From assembly GCF_900109345.1 (NCBI RefSeq), contig NZ_FNZN01000002.1, positions 434,001 to 498,000 on the forward strand: DNA of 64,000 nucleotides, given 5' to 3'. The DNA comes from Maribacter orientalis (GTDB lineage Bacteria; Bacteroidota; Bacteroidia; Flavobacteriales; Flavobacteriaceae). The notes under the pieces are model-generated. The model had not been told where the DNA came from and searched no databases. It worked only from the letters and a program-made list of their open reading frames with translations. This document shows, piece by piece, positions 28,912-39,334 of the stretch (position 1 is its first letter; the number at the start of each line of letters is the position of its first letter). The translations under genes were made by a program, and so were the position numbers.

Positions 28912-30528
28912 ATGAGCAGAAAAATTCTTGGATTTATATTTGTTTTTATCATTGTATTGGTCTCATACCAATGCGCTCAAAGAGGCACTCCTACTGGCGG
29001 CCCAAAAGATATTGCACCACCAGAATTGATACGGGCAGAACCACCCAATATGTCCATTAATTTTAAAGACCAAAAAATTAGGCTATATTTTAATGAATTG
29101 GTGAAATTAAAAGATATTCAAAAGCAACTTATTGTATCTCCACCTTTAAAATACACACCTGTTCTCTCCCCGCAGGGCAATGCCAATAAATACGTTGAAA
29201 TTACCATAAAGGATACTTTAGCTGCCAATACTACTTACACATTAAATTTTGGCCAGGGTATTGTAGACAACAATGAAGAAAATCCTCTTCCATTCTTTAC
29301 CTACGTGTTTTCAACTGGTGATTATATAGATTCTTTGGAATTAACAGGAGTCATAACAGATGCCTTTAATAAAAAGGTTGATGAGTTTGTAAGCGTTATG
29401 CTTTATAAAATAGACTCGAGCTATACCGATTCTACCCTTTATCAAAAACCACCGAACTATATAACCAATACACTTGACAGTGCCGTAATATTTAAGCTTA
29501 GAAATTTAAAAGAAGGTAAATATGCATTATTTGCCATTAAAGATATTGCCGGAAATAATATATTTGACCAGAAGACAGATAAAATTGGCTTTGTAGAAGA
29601 CACCATAAATTTACCTACTGATTCTATTTACCTTTTAAATCTCTTTAAGGAAATTCCTGATTATGGAGTTGCTGTTCCTAGTATGGAAGCCAGTAATAAA
29701 ATTAGTTTTGGATATTATGGCGATGGCTCCACAATAGACATTGAAACCCTTACTAAATTACCCGATAGCGTAAGATCGATAATCACTAAAGAAAGGGAAA
29801 AGGATACCTTAAATTTCTGGTTTACTCCATATGCAATGGATTCTATCCTTTTTTCCATTACCAATGAAAATTTAAAGATTTCTGATACCTTTAATGTAAA
29901 AAGCCGCAAAGTTCAATTTGATTCGTTACGATTATCATTAAACCAACAGGGCAATATTGAATTTGAAAAGCCTATTAAAGTTTTAGTCAATACGCCATTG
30001 GTAAGTTTTGATTCTACTAAAATTAAACTTACTGACAAAGACACGCTACTTGTAGCCAATAATTTAAAGTTGGACACTCTCGAAAATCAGTTAAATTTTG
30101 ATTTTAAAATTCTACCTAATCAGAGCTATAAAATTGAACTTTTACCTGGGGCAATTACAGATTTTTTTGATAATACGAATGATACCGTAGTATATAATCT
30201 AAGAACAAAAAGCATTGCAGATTATGGCAATCTTAGTTTAGAACTAAATGGCAATAACATCAAATACCCAATCATCGTTCAACTTACCAATGAAAAAGGT
30301 GACTTACAAAGAGAAATTTACGCCAACCAACCGCAAACCTATACGTTCAATAATTTAAACCCTGGCAAATATTTGGCTAGAGTCATATTTGATTCCAATA
30401 AAAATAGAAAATGGGATACCGGTAATTTTTTAAAGAAAATACAACCAGAAAAAATAAGTTACTACCCTAACTTAATAGAGTTGCGAGCCAATTGGGAAAA
30501 AATAGAAACCTTTAATCTAATAGATTAA
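28912..30528 (+). CDS. Ig-like domain lipoprotein
   Basis: A ~538-residue lipoprotein. The signal ends at a lipobox Cys (SYQC, about residue 21 from the ATG at 28912); a TTG 15 nt upstream is less likely as start. A Big_5/SbsA-type Ig-like domain follows (about 35-135; NMSINFKDQKIRLYFNELV, YTLNFGQGIVDNNEENPL). Further beta domains include a C-terminal SdrD/CNA-like module (FNNLNPGKYLARVIFDSN). It is probably an outer-membrane or surface protein of unknown function. Its 3' end overlaps the convergent omega-amidase gene by 17 nt. Confidence 0.82.
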   Translation: MSRKILGFIFVFIIVLVSYQCAQRGTPTGGPKDIAPPELIRAEPPNMSINFKDQKIRLYFNELVKLKDIQKQLIVSPPLKYTPVLSPQGNANKYVEITIKDTLAANTTYTLNFGQGIVDNNEENPLPFFTYVFSTGDYIDSLELTGVITDAFNKKVDEFVSVMLYKIDSSYTDSTLYQKPPNYITNTLDSAVIFKLRNLKEGKYALFAIKDIAGNNIFDQKTDKIGFVEDTINLPTDSIYLLNLFKEIPDYGVAVPSMEASNKISFGYYGDGSTIDIETLTKLPDSVRSIITKEREKDTLNFWFTPYAMDSILFSITNENLKISDTFNVKSRKVQFDSLRLSLNQQGNIEFEKPIKVLVNTPLVSFDSTKIKLTDKDTLLVANNLKLDTLENQLNFDFKILPNQSYKIELLPGAITDFFDNTNDTVVYNLRTKSIADYGNLSLELNGNNIKYPIIVQLTNEKGDLQREIYANQPQTYTFNNLNPGKYLARVIFDSNKNRKWDTGNFLKKIQPEKISYYPNLIELRANWEKIETFNLID

Positions 30529-31297
30529 ATTGATCTCGGTCTTCTAAAAATGTAAGTTTATTTCGCAGTTTTTCAATCTCATTTTTAGTTACCTCAACGA
30601 TTAATATTTCTTCTTTTTTGGAGAGTGCCAATTCATTTCCGAGCGGAGAGTACATACTGGTATGACCAGGGTATTCATGCCCTTCATTATCCTCTCCAAT
30701 TCTATTGACCCCAATACAAAATACCATATTTTCAATAGCACGCGCTTTCAATAGAGCATCCCAAGCATTAATTCTTGGCGCTGGCCAATTTGCTGAATAA
30801 AGTAAAATATCAATATTCTCGGTATTTCTACTCCAAACAGGAAACCGGAGATCGTAACAAATCAATGGACAAAAATTAAAGCCTTTATAGCCCACCACCA
30901 ATCTTTGTTTACCAGATTGATATTTTTTATGTTCCCCTGCCAACGTAAACGTATGTCTCTTATCGTATGTAAAGGTTTCGCCATTAGGTTTTACAAAAAA
31001 AAGACGATTAAAATAAGTCTGTTTTTCATTATAAACTATACTGCCAATAATTGCACTGTTTTTTCTAGCAGCTATATCTTTCATCCAATTTAAAGTTATA
31101 GAACCTTCTTCACTTGCTATGTTTTGTGGCGACATGGTAAAACCAGTCGTAAACATTTCTGGCAAAACAATAACATCAACATCTTCTTCAATTTGTTCAA
31201 TTTTGCCGTTGAACATTGCTCTATTGGCAATTGGATTTTCCCAATGTAAAACAGATTGAACAAGAGCTATTTTTAAGGCATTATTCTTATTTTTCAT
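30512..31297 (-). CDS. Omega-amidase / nitrilase-family amidohydrolase (YafV/Nit2-like)
   Basis: A 261-residue carbon-nitrogen hydrolase. The Glu-Lys-Cys triad is visible: Glu in VIVLPEMFTTGF (about 47), Lys in TYDKRHTF (about 113) and Cys in CPLICYDLRFPVW (about 147). This is the omega-amidase subgroup that hydrolyses 2-oxoglutaramate and 2-oxosuccinamate in glutamine/methionine salvage. It lies 8 nt after an ankyrin-repeat gene in the same direction, and its end overlaps the convergent Ig-like lipoprotein gene. Confidence 0.92.
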   Translation of the reverse strand: MKNKNNALKIALVQSVLHWENPIANRAMFNGKIEQIEEDVDVIVLPEMFTTGFTMSPQNIASEEGSITLNWMKDIAARKNSAIIGSIVYNEKQTYFNRLFFVKPNGETFTYDKRHTFTLAGEHKKYQSGKQRLVVGYKGFNFCPLICYDLRFPVWSRNTENIDILLYSANWPAPRINAWDALLKARAIENMVFCIGVNRIGEDNEGHEYPGHTSMYSPLGNELALSKKEEILIVEVTKNEIEKLRNKLTFLEDRDQFNLLD

Positions 31298-31305
31298 AAA
31301 AGTTC

Positions 31306-31770
31306 TTATTCAAGCAAATCAATAAAAGCATTTAAACCTTGGGTTTTGGCGTGATCTAAGGCTGTATTACCTCTATTATCTTTAATAGATTTATCAGCCC
31401 CATTGGCAATCAATAATTTAGCAATCTCAAAACGATTAAACTGAGCAGCATAGATAAGGCATGTTGCACCCATCGCATTTCTCTCATTTAATTGTGCCTT
31501 TTTCTCAATCAGAAGTTTAGCTATATCGGTAAATCCTTTGAAACATACACCCATTAGGGCCGTATTTCCCGAAGCATCTACTGCATCTATTTTAGCTCCT
31601 TGATCTAACAATAAGGCCGCTATCTCCATTTCATCATAATACGTAGCGAGAATTAATGGTGTAGATCCTCGAACATCTTTACTATTAATAAGTACCGGGT
31701 TCTTTTCTAACATAGGTTTAACCTCGTTTAAATTACCCTCTCTAATTGCTTTAAAAAAGAATTCGTTCAT
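31306..31770 (-). CDS. Ankyrin repeat protein
   Basis: A 154-residue protein made almost entirely of four to five ankyrin repeats (units such as GSTPLILATYYDEMEIAALL, GNTALMGVCFKGFTDIAKLL and GATCLIYAAQFNRFEIAKLL). It has no signal peptide, so it is probably cytosolic and binds a protein partner. It is the first gene of a two-gene operon with the omega-amidase. Confidence 0.92.
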   Translation of the reverse strand: MNEFFFKAIREGNLNEVKPMLEKNPVLINSKDVRGSTPLILATYYDEMEIAALLLDQGAKIDAVDASGNTALMGVCFKGFTDIAKLLIEKKAQLNERNAMGATCLIYAAQFNRFEIAKLLIANGADKSIKDNRGNTALDHAKTQGLNAFIDLLE

Positions 31771-31905
31771 AGTTGTAATTATTATTAAACCTCATGAAAC
31801 TATTAAAATACCAACAAGAATTTAAGTTAACGTATTTTCTTACTTACTAAGTATTTTTCCTACTTTATAAGAAATATGTACCTTTAATTTATAAACAGAA
31901 CCATA

Positions 31906-34092
31906 TTGAAAACATTAGCCACTGATTTTCTCTTAAAGGAGTCTCCAAATGCAATTGCTATAGTGGACACTAAGTTAAACTTTATTAACTACTCAAACCA
32001 ATGGCAAAGCGATTTTACACCAAACAAAACAGACATAATTGGTAAGCATCTTTTTGATGTCATTTCAGAAATGCCAATTTTATTCAATAACGCAATCAAA
32101 GTAGGATTAACTGACAAGGAAAACATCAATGCTGGGCAAAAATTCATTTTACCAAGCGGAAAAGTACAGTGGTTGAAATGGAAGATTTCTCCAATTAGAA
32201 ACGATATTAATATTTTAGAAGGATTAGTTATTTATTTAGAAGACATTACCGCTGATAAAAGAGAGCTCGAACTACTGCAAACGGCAGAAACTGTAGCAAA
32301 AATAGGAGGCTGGGAGGTTGACCTACAAAAAAATTCGCTTTATTGGACCAAAACCACCAAGGACATACACGAGGTGCCAGAAGATTTTATACCTGATTTA
32401 GCACAGGGTATTAATTTCTATAAAGAAGGAATTCACAGAGAAAAAATAACCGAATTGGTCAGTGCTGCAATTGAAGAAGGTAAGCCTTGGGACACCGAAT
32501 TAATTATTATTACAGCCAAAGGAAACGAAATTTGGGTAAGGGCCAAAGGTGAAGTTGAAGCGGTCAATGATAAACCAATTCGAATTATAGGAACTTTTCA
32601 AGATATTGATGAAAGAAAAAAAATCGAATTAGCGCATGAGGAAATTTCTGAACGTTTAAAGCTTGCTACACAAACCTCCCAAATTGGTATTTGGGAGTAT
32701 GACCTTATAGCGAATGAATTAATTTGGGATAATGCGATGTATAACATCTTTGGAGTTGATGAAAATCAATTTGCTGGAGTATTCGAGGCTTGGGAATCTA
32801 CCATACACCCTGATGACAAAGAAAAAGCCTTAAAAGCCACAAATGATGCCATAATAGGAGTAAAAGATTTTGACGAAGAGTTTAGAATCAAATTACAGAA
32901 CGGCGAAGTAAAATATATAAAAGGTCTTTCTAAAACTATAAGAGATTTAAAAGGCAAACCTATTAAAATGACTGGGGCCAATTGGGATATTACTATGTTA
33001 CGCAGTACAGAATTGAAATTGGAACGAAGTACTGAATCATTTACAGAGACTTTCGACAATGCAGCAATCGGTATGGCATTGATAAGTCCTGAGCTCAAAT
33101 GGTTAAAAGTGAATAAAAGTTTACTGACTAGCTTAGGGTATTCAGAAAAAGAGTTATTAGGAATGAGGACCACAGATATCACGCATCCTGATGATTTAGA
33201 AAGCAGTACAAAAACAGTGTTTAACGGTGTAAAAGATACCTATCAATTACAAAAAAGATATTTTCATAAAAATGGACATATAGTTTATGCAATTATTGGC
33301 GTAACTCCGGTTAAGGATTTAGATGGAAACCCTAGCCATGCCATAGCCCAATTTCTAGACATTACCGATAGAATTGAAGGTGAAAAGAGACTTGAAACTT
33401 TAGTAGAAGTTACAAAAAGCCAAAATGATAGTCTATTGAACTTTGCACATATCGTTTCTCATAATCTACGTTCACATTCAACGAATATGACAATGCTTGC
33501 AAAATTTTTGTCACAAGAAGAAGATGAAAAAGAGCTGAAAAATATTAATCGAATGATTACAGATGCTGCCGAAAGCCTATCTGAAACCATTGCGCATTTA
33601 AATGATGTTGTTCAAGTTAAAACAGGGGCTTTGAAGAATCTTCAAAGTATTAGCGTATTAAATACAATTGAGCAAATTAAAAAGAGCATAGGTGGCTTAT
33701 TAGAGAAGCAAGAGGCCATTATAAAAATAGATATTAAAAATTCTCATTTTGTAAATGCCGTTCCTGCATATTTAGAAAGTATATTTTTAAATATTCTAAC
33801 CAATGCATTAAAATATAGTTCTCCAGACCGTACCCCTTTAATTGAAATAAAATCACAGCTTAAAAAAGAAACTGTGCTTATCAGCTTTAAAGATAATGGA
33901 CAAGGAATCGATTTGAAACGACATGGCGATAAAATATTTGGCATGTACAAAACCTTCCATAAACATAAAGACGCGAAAGGTATCGGTTTATTCATTACAA
34001 AAAATCAAATAGAAGCTATGGGTGGGAGCATTAAAATAGAAAGCGTCGTAGACCAAGGCACCACCATTTTCATAGAACTTAATAAAATTTAA
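31906..34092 (+). CDS. Four-PAS sensor histidine kinase
   Basis: A 728-residue cytosolic kinase with no transmembrane segment. Four PAS domains lie at about 10-120, 125-240, 250-368 and 375-490, then an H-box at about 512-530 (NFAHIVSHNLRSHS, probable H519), and a HATPase_c domain at about 590-728 with N box NILTNALKYSS, DNGQGI and KGIGLF. The start is TTG, because an in-frame stop lies close upstream and the first ATG would remove half of PAS1. A receiver gene follows after 1 nt. It resembles the PAS protein at the window's left edge, but has the ATPase domain which that one lacks. Confidence 0.92.
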   Translation: MKTLATDFLLKESPNAIAIVDTKLNFINYSNQWQSDFTPNKTDIIGKHLFDVISEMPILFNNAIKVGLTDKENINAGQKFILPSGKVQWLKWKISPIRNDINILEGLVIYLEDITADKRELELLQTAETVAKIGGWEVDLQKNSLYWTKTTKDIHEVPEDFIPDLAQGINFYKEGIHREKITELVSAAIEEGKPWDTELIIITAKGNEIWVRAKGEVEAVNDKPIRIIGTFQDIDERKKIELAHEEISERLKLATQTSQIGIWEYDLIANELIWDNAMYNIFGVDENQFAGVFEAWESTIHPDDKEKALKATNDAIIGVKDFDEEFRIKLQNGEVKYIKGLSKTIRDLKGKPIKMTGANWDITMLRSTELKLERSTESFTETFDNAAIGMALISPELKWLKVNKSLLTSLGYSEKELLGMRTTDITHPDDLESSTKTVFNGVKDTYQLQKRYFHKNGHIVYAIIGVTPVKDLDGNPSHAIAQFLDITDRIEGEKRLETLVEVTKSQNDSLLNFAHIVSHNLRSHSTNMTMLAKFLSQEEDEKELKNINRMITDAAESLSETIAHLNDVVQVKTGALKNLQSISVLNTIEQIKKSIGGLLEKQEAIIKIDIKNSHFVNAVPAYLESIFLNILTNALKYSSPDRTPLIEIKSQLKKETVLISFKDNGQGIDLKRHGDKIFGMYKTFHKHKDAKGIGLFITKNQIEAMGGSIKIESVVDQGTTIFIELNKI

Positions 34093-34093
34093 T

Positions 34094-34498
34094 ATGAAGA
34101 AAGTACAAGTATGCTGTATTATAGATGACGACCCCATTTTCATATACGGAACCAAAAGAATCATTAAAGAAGTTGATTTTGCAGAAAATATAATCGTTTA
34201 TAATAACGGACAAGAGGCAGTAGACGGGCTTAAAGAAATCATTAATGAGGGAGGCTTTCTGCCTGAAGTGATATTTTTAGATTTAAACATGCCTATCATG
34301 AATGGATGGGAGTTTTTAGAGGAATATAAAAATTGTCAATATGACATCTCTAAAAAGACCACCATTTATATCATTAGCTCCTCGGTAGACCCTAGAGATT
34401 TAGAACGTGTTAAGCACTATAATGAAGTTGACATGTATATTTTAAAACCAATTACACCAGATGACTTAGGCAAAATTTTAAGCTCGACAACAGTATAG
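34094..34498 (+). CDS. Single-domain response regulator
   Basis: A 134-residue receiver starting 1 nt after the histidine kinase gene, so it is the probable cognate partner. DDD at 11-13 forms the acidic pocket, Asp63 in FLDLNMP accepts phosphate, ISSS is the switch region and LKPIT carries the Lys. There is no output domain. It shares its N-terminal pattern (CCIIDDD) and length with the receiver at 34702, so the two look like paralogues. Confidence 0.93.
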   Translation: MKKVQVCCIIDDDPIFIYGTKRIIKEVDFAENIIVYNNGQEAVDGLKEIINEGGFLPEVIFLDLNMPIMNGWEFLEEYKNCQYDISKKTTIYIISSSVDPRDLERVKHYNEVDMYILKPITPDDLGKILSSTTV

Positions 34499-34505
34499 CT
34501 TATAC

Positions 34506-34522
34506 TGCCATCTTGGCATTTT
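34506..34522 (+). terminator. Weak hairpin after the first receiver gene
   Basis: TGCCA (34506-34510) and TGGCA (34514-34518) form a short stem with a 3-nt loop followed by TTTTAGTTTT, 8 nt after the stop codon. It may attenuate transcription before the second receiver gene. Confidence 0.4.
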
Positions 34523-34701
34523 AGTTTTATTAAATACAGGTCTAAAACCTTAAAGATGTTAGAATTACATTAATTTATATGTTAATAAAAGGTATTGTAA
34601 ATAATACTATTAATTACTACCACACCTTACTATTTCCCTATCTTCACGATTTATTATTTGCCCTATTAACACAGAAAGATTTAATTAAGAATTAATCACA
34701 A

Positions 34702-35109
34702 ATGAGCAAATTTCATAGCTGTTGTATCATTGATGATGACGAGTTTTTTTCTATAAGCAGTAAAAGAGTTTTAAAACAATTTGACTTTTCTGACAACATC
34801 TTATATTACACCGGGGGTCAAGAAGCACTTGATGGTTTAATTGGCCTAGTAGTTGAAAATATACCATTACCAACAATAATTTTTCTTGATTTAAATATGC
34901 CCAGAAGAGATGGATGGTCATTTCTAGAGGAGTTTCAAGACCTGCCTGGAGAAAAAATTGAACATGTTCAAATTTATATTACCAGTTCTTTCATTAGCCC
35001 AGAGCTTATGGAAAAGTCGAAAAATTACAGTTTGGTAAAAGATTATATCGTTAAACCCTTAACGGAAAATGCTGTTAGAAAGATAATTGATTCACAAGAA
35101 TTGGAGTAG
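34702..35109 (+). CDS. Single-domain response regulator (paralogue)
   Basis: A 135-residue receiver similar to the one at 34094: CCIIDDD start, Asp63 in FLDLNMP, ITSS switch, VKPLT Lys. It is separated from that gene by 203 nt that contain a weak hairpin and no open frame, so it probably has its own promoter. It may compete for, or receive phosphate from, the same kinase. It converges on the lamin-tail lipoprotein gene with 2 nt between stop codons. Confidence 0.92.
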   Translation: MSKFHSCCIIDDDEFFSISSKRVLKQFDFSDNILYYTGGQEALDGLIGLVVENIPLPTIIFLDLNMPRRDGWSFLEEFQDLPGEKIEHVQIYITSSFISPELMEKSKNYSLVKDYIVKPLTENAVRKIIDSQELE

Positions 35110-35111
35110 TT

Positions 35112-36491
35112 CTATCTTACTCCGGGCGTAAAGTTAAAAGGAGCATTTTGTGGTATATTTATAGTACCATTATTACCCGTGTCATTATATATAATCCATT
35201 CACTTTCTGTGAAAACCGAGTTTCCTGATATCACCTCTATTATTCTTTCTGCTTTCCCATCTTCAAATTCATGGTTTGTATTACTACCATCTTCCCCAAT
35301 AACACCAAACATATCTATTACAGTACCGAAAGGGTCTACTAAGGCAATATTATCATCGCCATTAGAATCTGCTGGTGAATTTGTACCCACAGTAATTGTT
35401 GGCAAAAACCCATAGACCGTTTCAAATTCTAAAGCATTTGGCGAAATTACTATAAGTCCGTTGGCGTTTATACTATACTCAGATAAGTCTATAGATGAAC
35501 TCACTTCTGTGCTTGAATTCGTATATCGCACCAAGGTCCAGCCATTTAATGATAAAGGTTCATTTGAAGAATTATATAATTCTAAAAATCTAGCTCCGGC
35601 ATTATTGTCAGGATCAGCGATTTCAGAAATAAAAATAAAGTTCGATGTAAACTCATCGATTAACTCTACACAGCGTACTTTATTAAAATCTACATCATCT
35701 ACCGTTCTAATAATTAATTGAAACTCATTTTTATCCATCGTTAAAACACCAGTAGCAGTTCCCATTTTATCAGGGATAATTTGCGCTTGAAAATCAGAAT
35801 AGCCACTATTTAAAAGCATTAACTCATTATCATCACAATCAACTAAAGTTCTTTGTGTCTCTTCTTTTTCAACTGCAAAAGATTTACCTAATTCATCTTC
35901 TTTAAACTCAACATTAGCTACACGCACCAACGTATTCACCATACTTTCGTTTAATTCTAAAATAGAAACAGACGTAGGAGAAATGTTTTCAACTGGATCA
36001 CAGGACAATAAAATATGATTAAAAACAACACTGTTGGGCAACCTACCTACACTACGATTGCCGAAAGAGGTAAATACGCCTCCTATTTTGAATAAACCGT
36101 TAGATTGACCTAAATACAGTCCTTTTAACTTTATAAAAACTGTCTGGCCTAAATCAAAAAATAAATGTGAATCCCTTAATTCCAATTCTATCTGTAAACC
36201 CTCTGTAGGATTACTCGACGCGTTTTGAAAATGAAGTGTATTGAAAAAATTACCTGACTTGTCAGAAGAAACAATATACCCTTTAACAACCCAATCTTCT
36301 TGAATTTGAAAAGTCTCGCCAGCGTATAATTTTTTTAGTTCTGATATACTTACAATACTGAAATCTTCATCAGAACAAACTAATTTAGGTTCATAAAAGT
36401 CCCTATTTTTTACACATGCGTTAAACACTAGCATAATGCTTAAAACATAGATTTTAAATAAATAATTGTTTTTAAAAATCATCTTAATCAC
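35112..36491 (-). CDS. DUF5689 / lamin-tail domain lipoprotein
   Basis: A 459-residue lipoprotein (lipobox FNAC, Cys at about 26). A DUF5689 OB-fold-like region covers about 45-270 (WVVKGYIVSSDKSGNFFNTL, then VDDVDF). A lamin-tail domain follows at about 285-440 (FIFISEIADPDNNAGARFLE, LNGWTLVRYTN, NALEFETVYG). Lamin-tail plus OB-fold modules accompany nuclease domains in secreted nucleases such as ExeM. It lies 7 nt after the frameshifted receptor gene and near a divergent secreted nuclease, so surface binding of DNA is a reasonable inference. Confidence 0.85.
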   Translation of the reverse strand: MIKMIFKNNYLFKIYVLSIMLVFNACVKNRDFYEPKLVCSDEDFSIVSISELKKLYAGETFQIQEDWVVKGYIVSSDKSGNFFNTLHFQNASSNPTEGLQIELELRDSHLFFDLGQTVFIKLKGLYLGQSNGLFKIGGVFTSFGNRSVGRLPNSVVFNHILLSCDPVENISPTSVSILELNESMVNTLVRVANVEFKEDELGKSFAVEKEETQRTLVDCDDNELMLLNSGYSDFQAQIIPDKMGTATGVLTMDKNEFQLIIRTVDDVDFNKVRCVELIDEFTSNFIFISEIADPDNNAGARFLELYNSSNEPLSLNGWTLVRYTNSSTEVSSSIDLSEYSINANGLIVISPNALEFETVYGFLPTITVGTNSPADSNGDDNIALVDPFGTVIDMFGVIGEDGSNTNHEFEDGKAERIIEVISGNSVFTESEWIIYNDTGNNGTINIPQNAPFNFTPGVR

Positions 36492-36498
36492 ATCATAT

Positions 36499-39238
36499 TT
36501 AGAAACTAAAGGCCATATTTAAAAAGTAGGTTCTACCGAAACCATACCAATATTTTGGACCAAAAGATGGGTTACCGCTAAAATTATCTTGCTTCAGTTG
36601 ACCATAATTGCCATTTCTACTTTGTTCATACCCCCCAGTTCTAAAGGTGGTGTCAAAGACATTGTTGACACTTGCAAAGACACTAAAATATTTTCCCTTC
36701 TTTAGCCAAGACTTACCTCCTACTAGGTAATAGATAGAAATTATCTAACCTATTTTGTTTTAAAAGTTTTTGAACATTTTCATCAGTAGCATCTGGGAAT
36801 CTTTGTCCCGTTTCTGGATCTACTAAAAAACTTTTAGTTCTGGTTATTGTAGAAATATTTGCATAATTATTGGCCAAATAATTTGCAGTCATGCTTACCC
36901 ACCAATATTTTGGGTCTCTATATTCAATTCCTACAGCAATTGCCTTCTGTGGGCCTTGCGCCAATTTATATCCTTTAATAGCAGACTGGCCCAAAAACTT
37001 TGAGCCAGAAACGTCAATTAATTCTTCGGTCGCCCCAGCAGTATCAAAGTTAATTGTTACGAAAGGGTCACTAGCATATAGATACTTCGAAACCGATGTT
37101 ACTAAAGATAATTTTACCGCGCTCGATAATTGATACTCTAAACCTAGTTCTGTACCTAAATGCAACTTATCTAAATCGGTTAATACCTCTTGCACAAAAT
37201 CTGAACCTATACCAGAATCAACGAAAAAGAAATTAACATCTGTACCATCTTGAAATCGCGTATAGAAACCTGTTAGTCTACCGGTAAGTTTTGGCATTCT
37301 AAGAAAATAATTTAAATCTATACTAGTAATTTTTTCACTTTGCAAATTAGGCACAACCGTATTATTCTCTCTTGGATTTATAAAGACATTTTGAAGCAAC
37401 GGCGCCTTATTTACATAAGCGGCATTAGCTGTAGCCCAATGTCTTCCTGTAATATTATAAGTTAACCCAGACTTACCTGACCAATTTGAAAATTGTATTG
37501 GTTCACTTTCTCCAAGCGAAGCATCCGGAAAGCGTTCATTTTGAAACAATCCAATTCTTTGATAATCTACTTTGCTGTATTTACCAGATATAAATGCATT
37601 TACTTTATCGTAGTTTAAATTTAGTTGGGCATACATGTCAGTCATATTCCCTTCAAAATCATACTTGTAATTAAAAATATCGCCATTCTGTTTATTAACA
37701 TTCCCAACAACATCGTTGAGTGTTTCAGAAAATGTGTCGATATCTCTGTGATATTTAGCACCAATCAAATCATCGATTAGAGCATAATTTTTAGACGTTA
37801 AATGTTTATAGGTTAGTCCAAAATCTAACCTTAAATGACTATTCATATCTATGTTAGTACTTACCCTAGCTGTAAACTGATTATCTTTTGTCGTATCATC
37901 ATACAACACATATGCGGCTTCACCTTCTTGGCCTAAACTAGTATTAGCCTTAAATATATTGCCCCAATTCATTTGCGGATTTTGAATAAAACCTTCCTCA
38001 GCCAAAACCGCACTTTCAAAATTTGCCCCAATTGGACTATTCAGATAAAAACTCGGTAAATATCTATAGTAGGTAGGGTCAGGATTTGGAGCATTAAAAT
38101 AACCCAACCTACTTCTTTTATAAATACCGGTTTGGTAAGCTAAACCTGCATTTATTACTAATCCGTTAGATTCATGATTATAATTCAATAAAAATAGTGG
38201 CTCCCGTATATTTCGCTCTCTAGAATTTCTAATCTTACCGTTCTGAAAACCCCAGTATGGATTGTATCTATTTCCTTGAATTTGAAACACTTCTTCGGTA
38301 ATTGCAGAAGAACGACCTCTTCTGTTCGAAGCTACAATAGCAGTCGCAGATAGTGTATTTTGCTTATTTAGTAAATATTCAACAGAGCCATATAAAGAAT
38401 ATGAATCATATAAAGTTCCAGCAATATAACCTTCCTTAGCCCATCTTCTAGAAGCCGAAAGTATATAGGCATATTTGCCCTTTTTAAGTCCAGAATTGTA
38501 TGTTGCCATAAGCCTACCACTATATGTTCTGTTCGATACAGATGATGATAGTCTAGTGCCAGGTCGTAACCCTGATGGCCGTAAATCTATATTAGTATTT
38601 CCTAGAATACCACCAAAAGTGAAATCTGAAGCACTTAACCCATTAGCATATTGTTGATTTCTGATTACATCATTCAGCCCTCCCCAATTATTCCATTGAG
38701 GTCTGCCGTCGAACATTTTGTTCATGGGTATACCGTTTAGATGCACCTCTCCAAATTGAGAATCATATCCTCTTACCCTAAAAAATGCTTGTCCGAAATC
38801 AAAAGCAGCTCTATTAAGAAAAATATCTTTAGTAGATTGAAGCAATGCCAATGCATTAGAGTTAACCTCATCATCAAGCAACTCATCATCAGTAATGTTT
38901 ACCAGATTTATAGTTTTCTCAAAGGTTATATCACGCTCTAAATGTATTGTTCCTAAGTCTAAATCAACACCATCAAGAAAAATAGGTATTCGCTTAATAA
39001 CATAATCTGGTGCAGTAATATTTAAAATAAATTGCCCTTTCTTCGAAGTAGCTATACTAAACTCTCCCATATCATTGGTGCCAATTGATAAGACGCTTCC
39101 CTCAACCATTACTACTGCATTCGTAATTTTCTCCCCATTGGTCGTCTCTTCAACAACTCCTGTAATAGTAGAAGTGGCCTGAGATTGTAGGGTGCAAATT
39201 TTAAACACTACTAATAAAAACAGTAAATGTTTTATCAT
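36499..39238 (-). pseudogene. TonB-dependent receptor interrupted by a frameshift
   Basis: The main frame (39238 to 36713) encodes 841 residues: signal peptide, CarboxypepD_reg-like domain (about 20-105), plug (about 130-230) and most of a barrel, ending abnormally in NFYLLPSRR. The next frame (36726 to 36499) continues with 75 residues starting LVGGKSWLKKGKYFSVFA and ending FLNMAFSF, which is the typical end of this receptor family, with the terminal Phe. A net loss of 2 nt (or gain of 1) near 36725 explains this. It may be an inactivated gene or a sequence error. It is followed by the DUF5689/lamin-tail gene. Confidence 0.85.
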
Positions 39239-39334
39239 TTAAAAACTCAACGTATTGTTACTAAGCCATTAAGATACATTTTTAAGAAATAATTAACGTG
39301 AAAATTCCGTATACTAGCTAATAATTAAGACACA

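Noticed and set aside
36713-36726. Programmed +1 frameshift at AGGAGGTAA in the TonB receptor gene
   Set aside because: An AGGAGG precedes the stop codon, as in prfB, but these bases are simply the Gly-Gly codons of the conserved LVGGKSW motif in the other frame. The shift must lie upstream of them, where no slippery sequence is seen.
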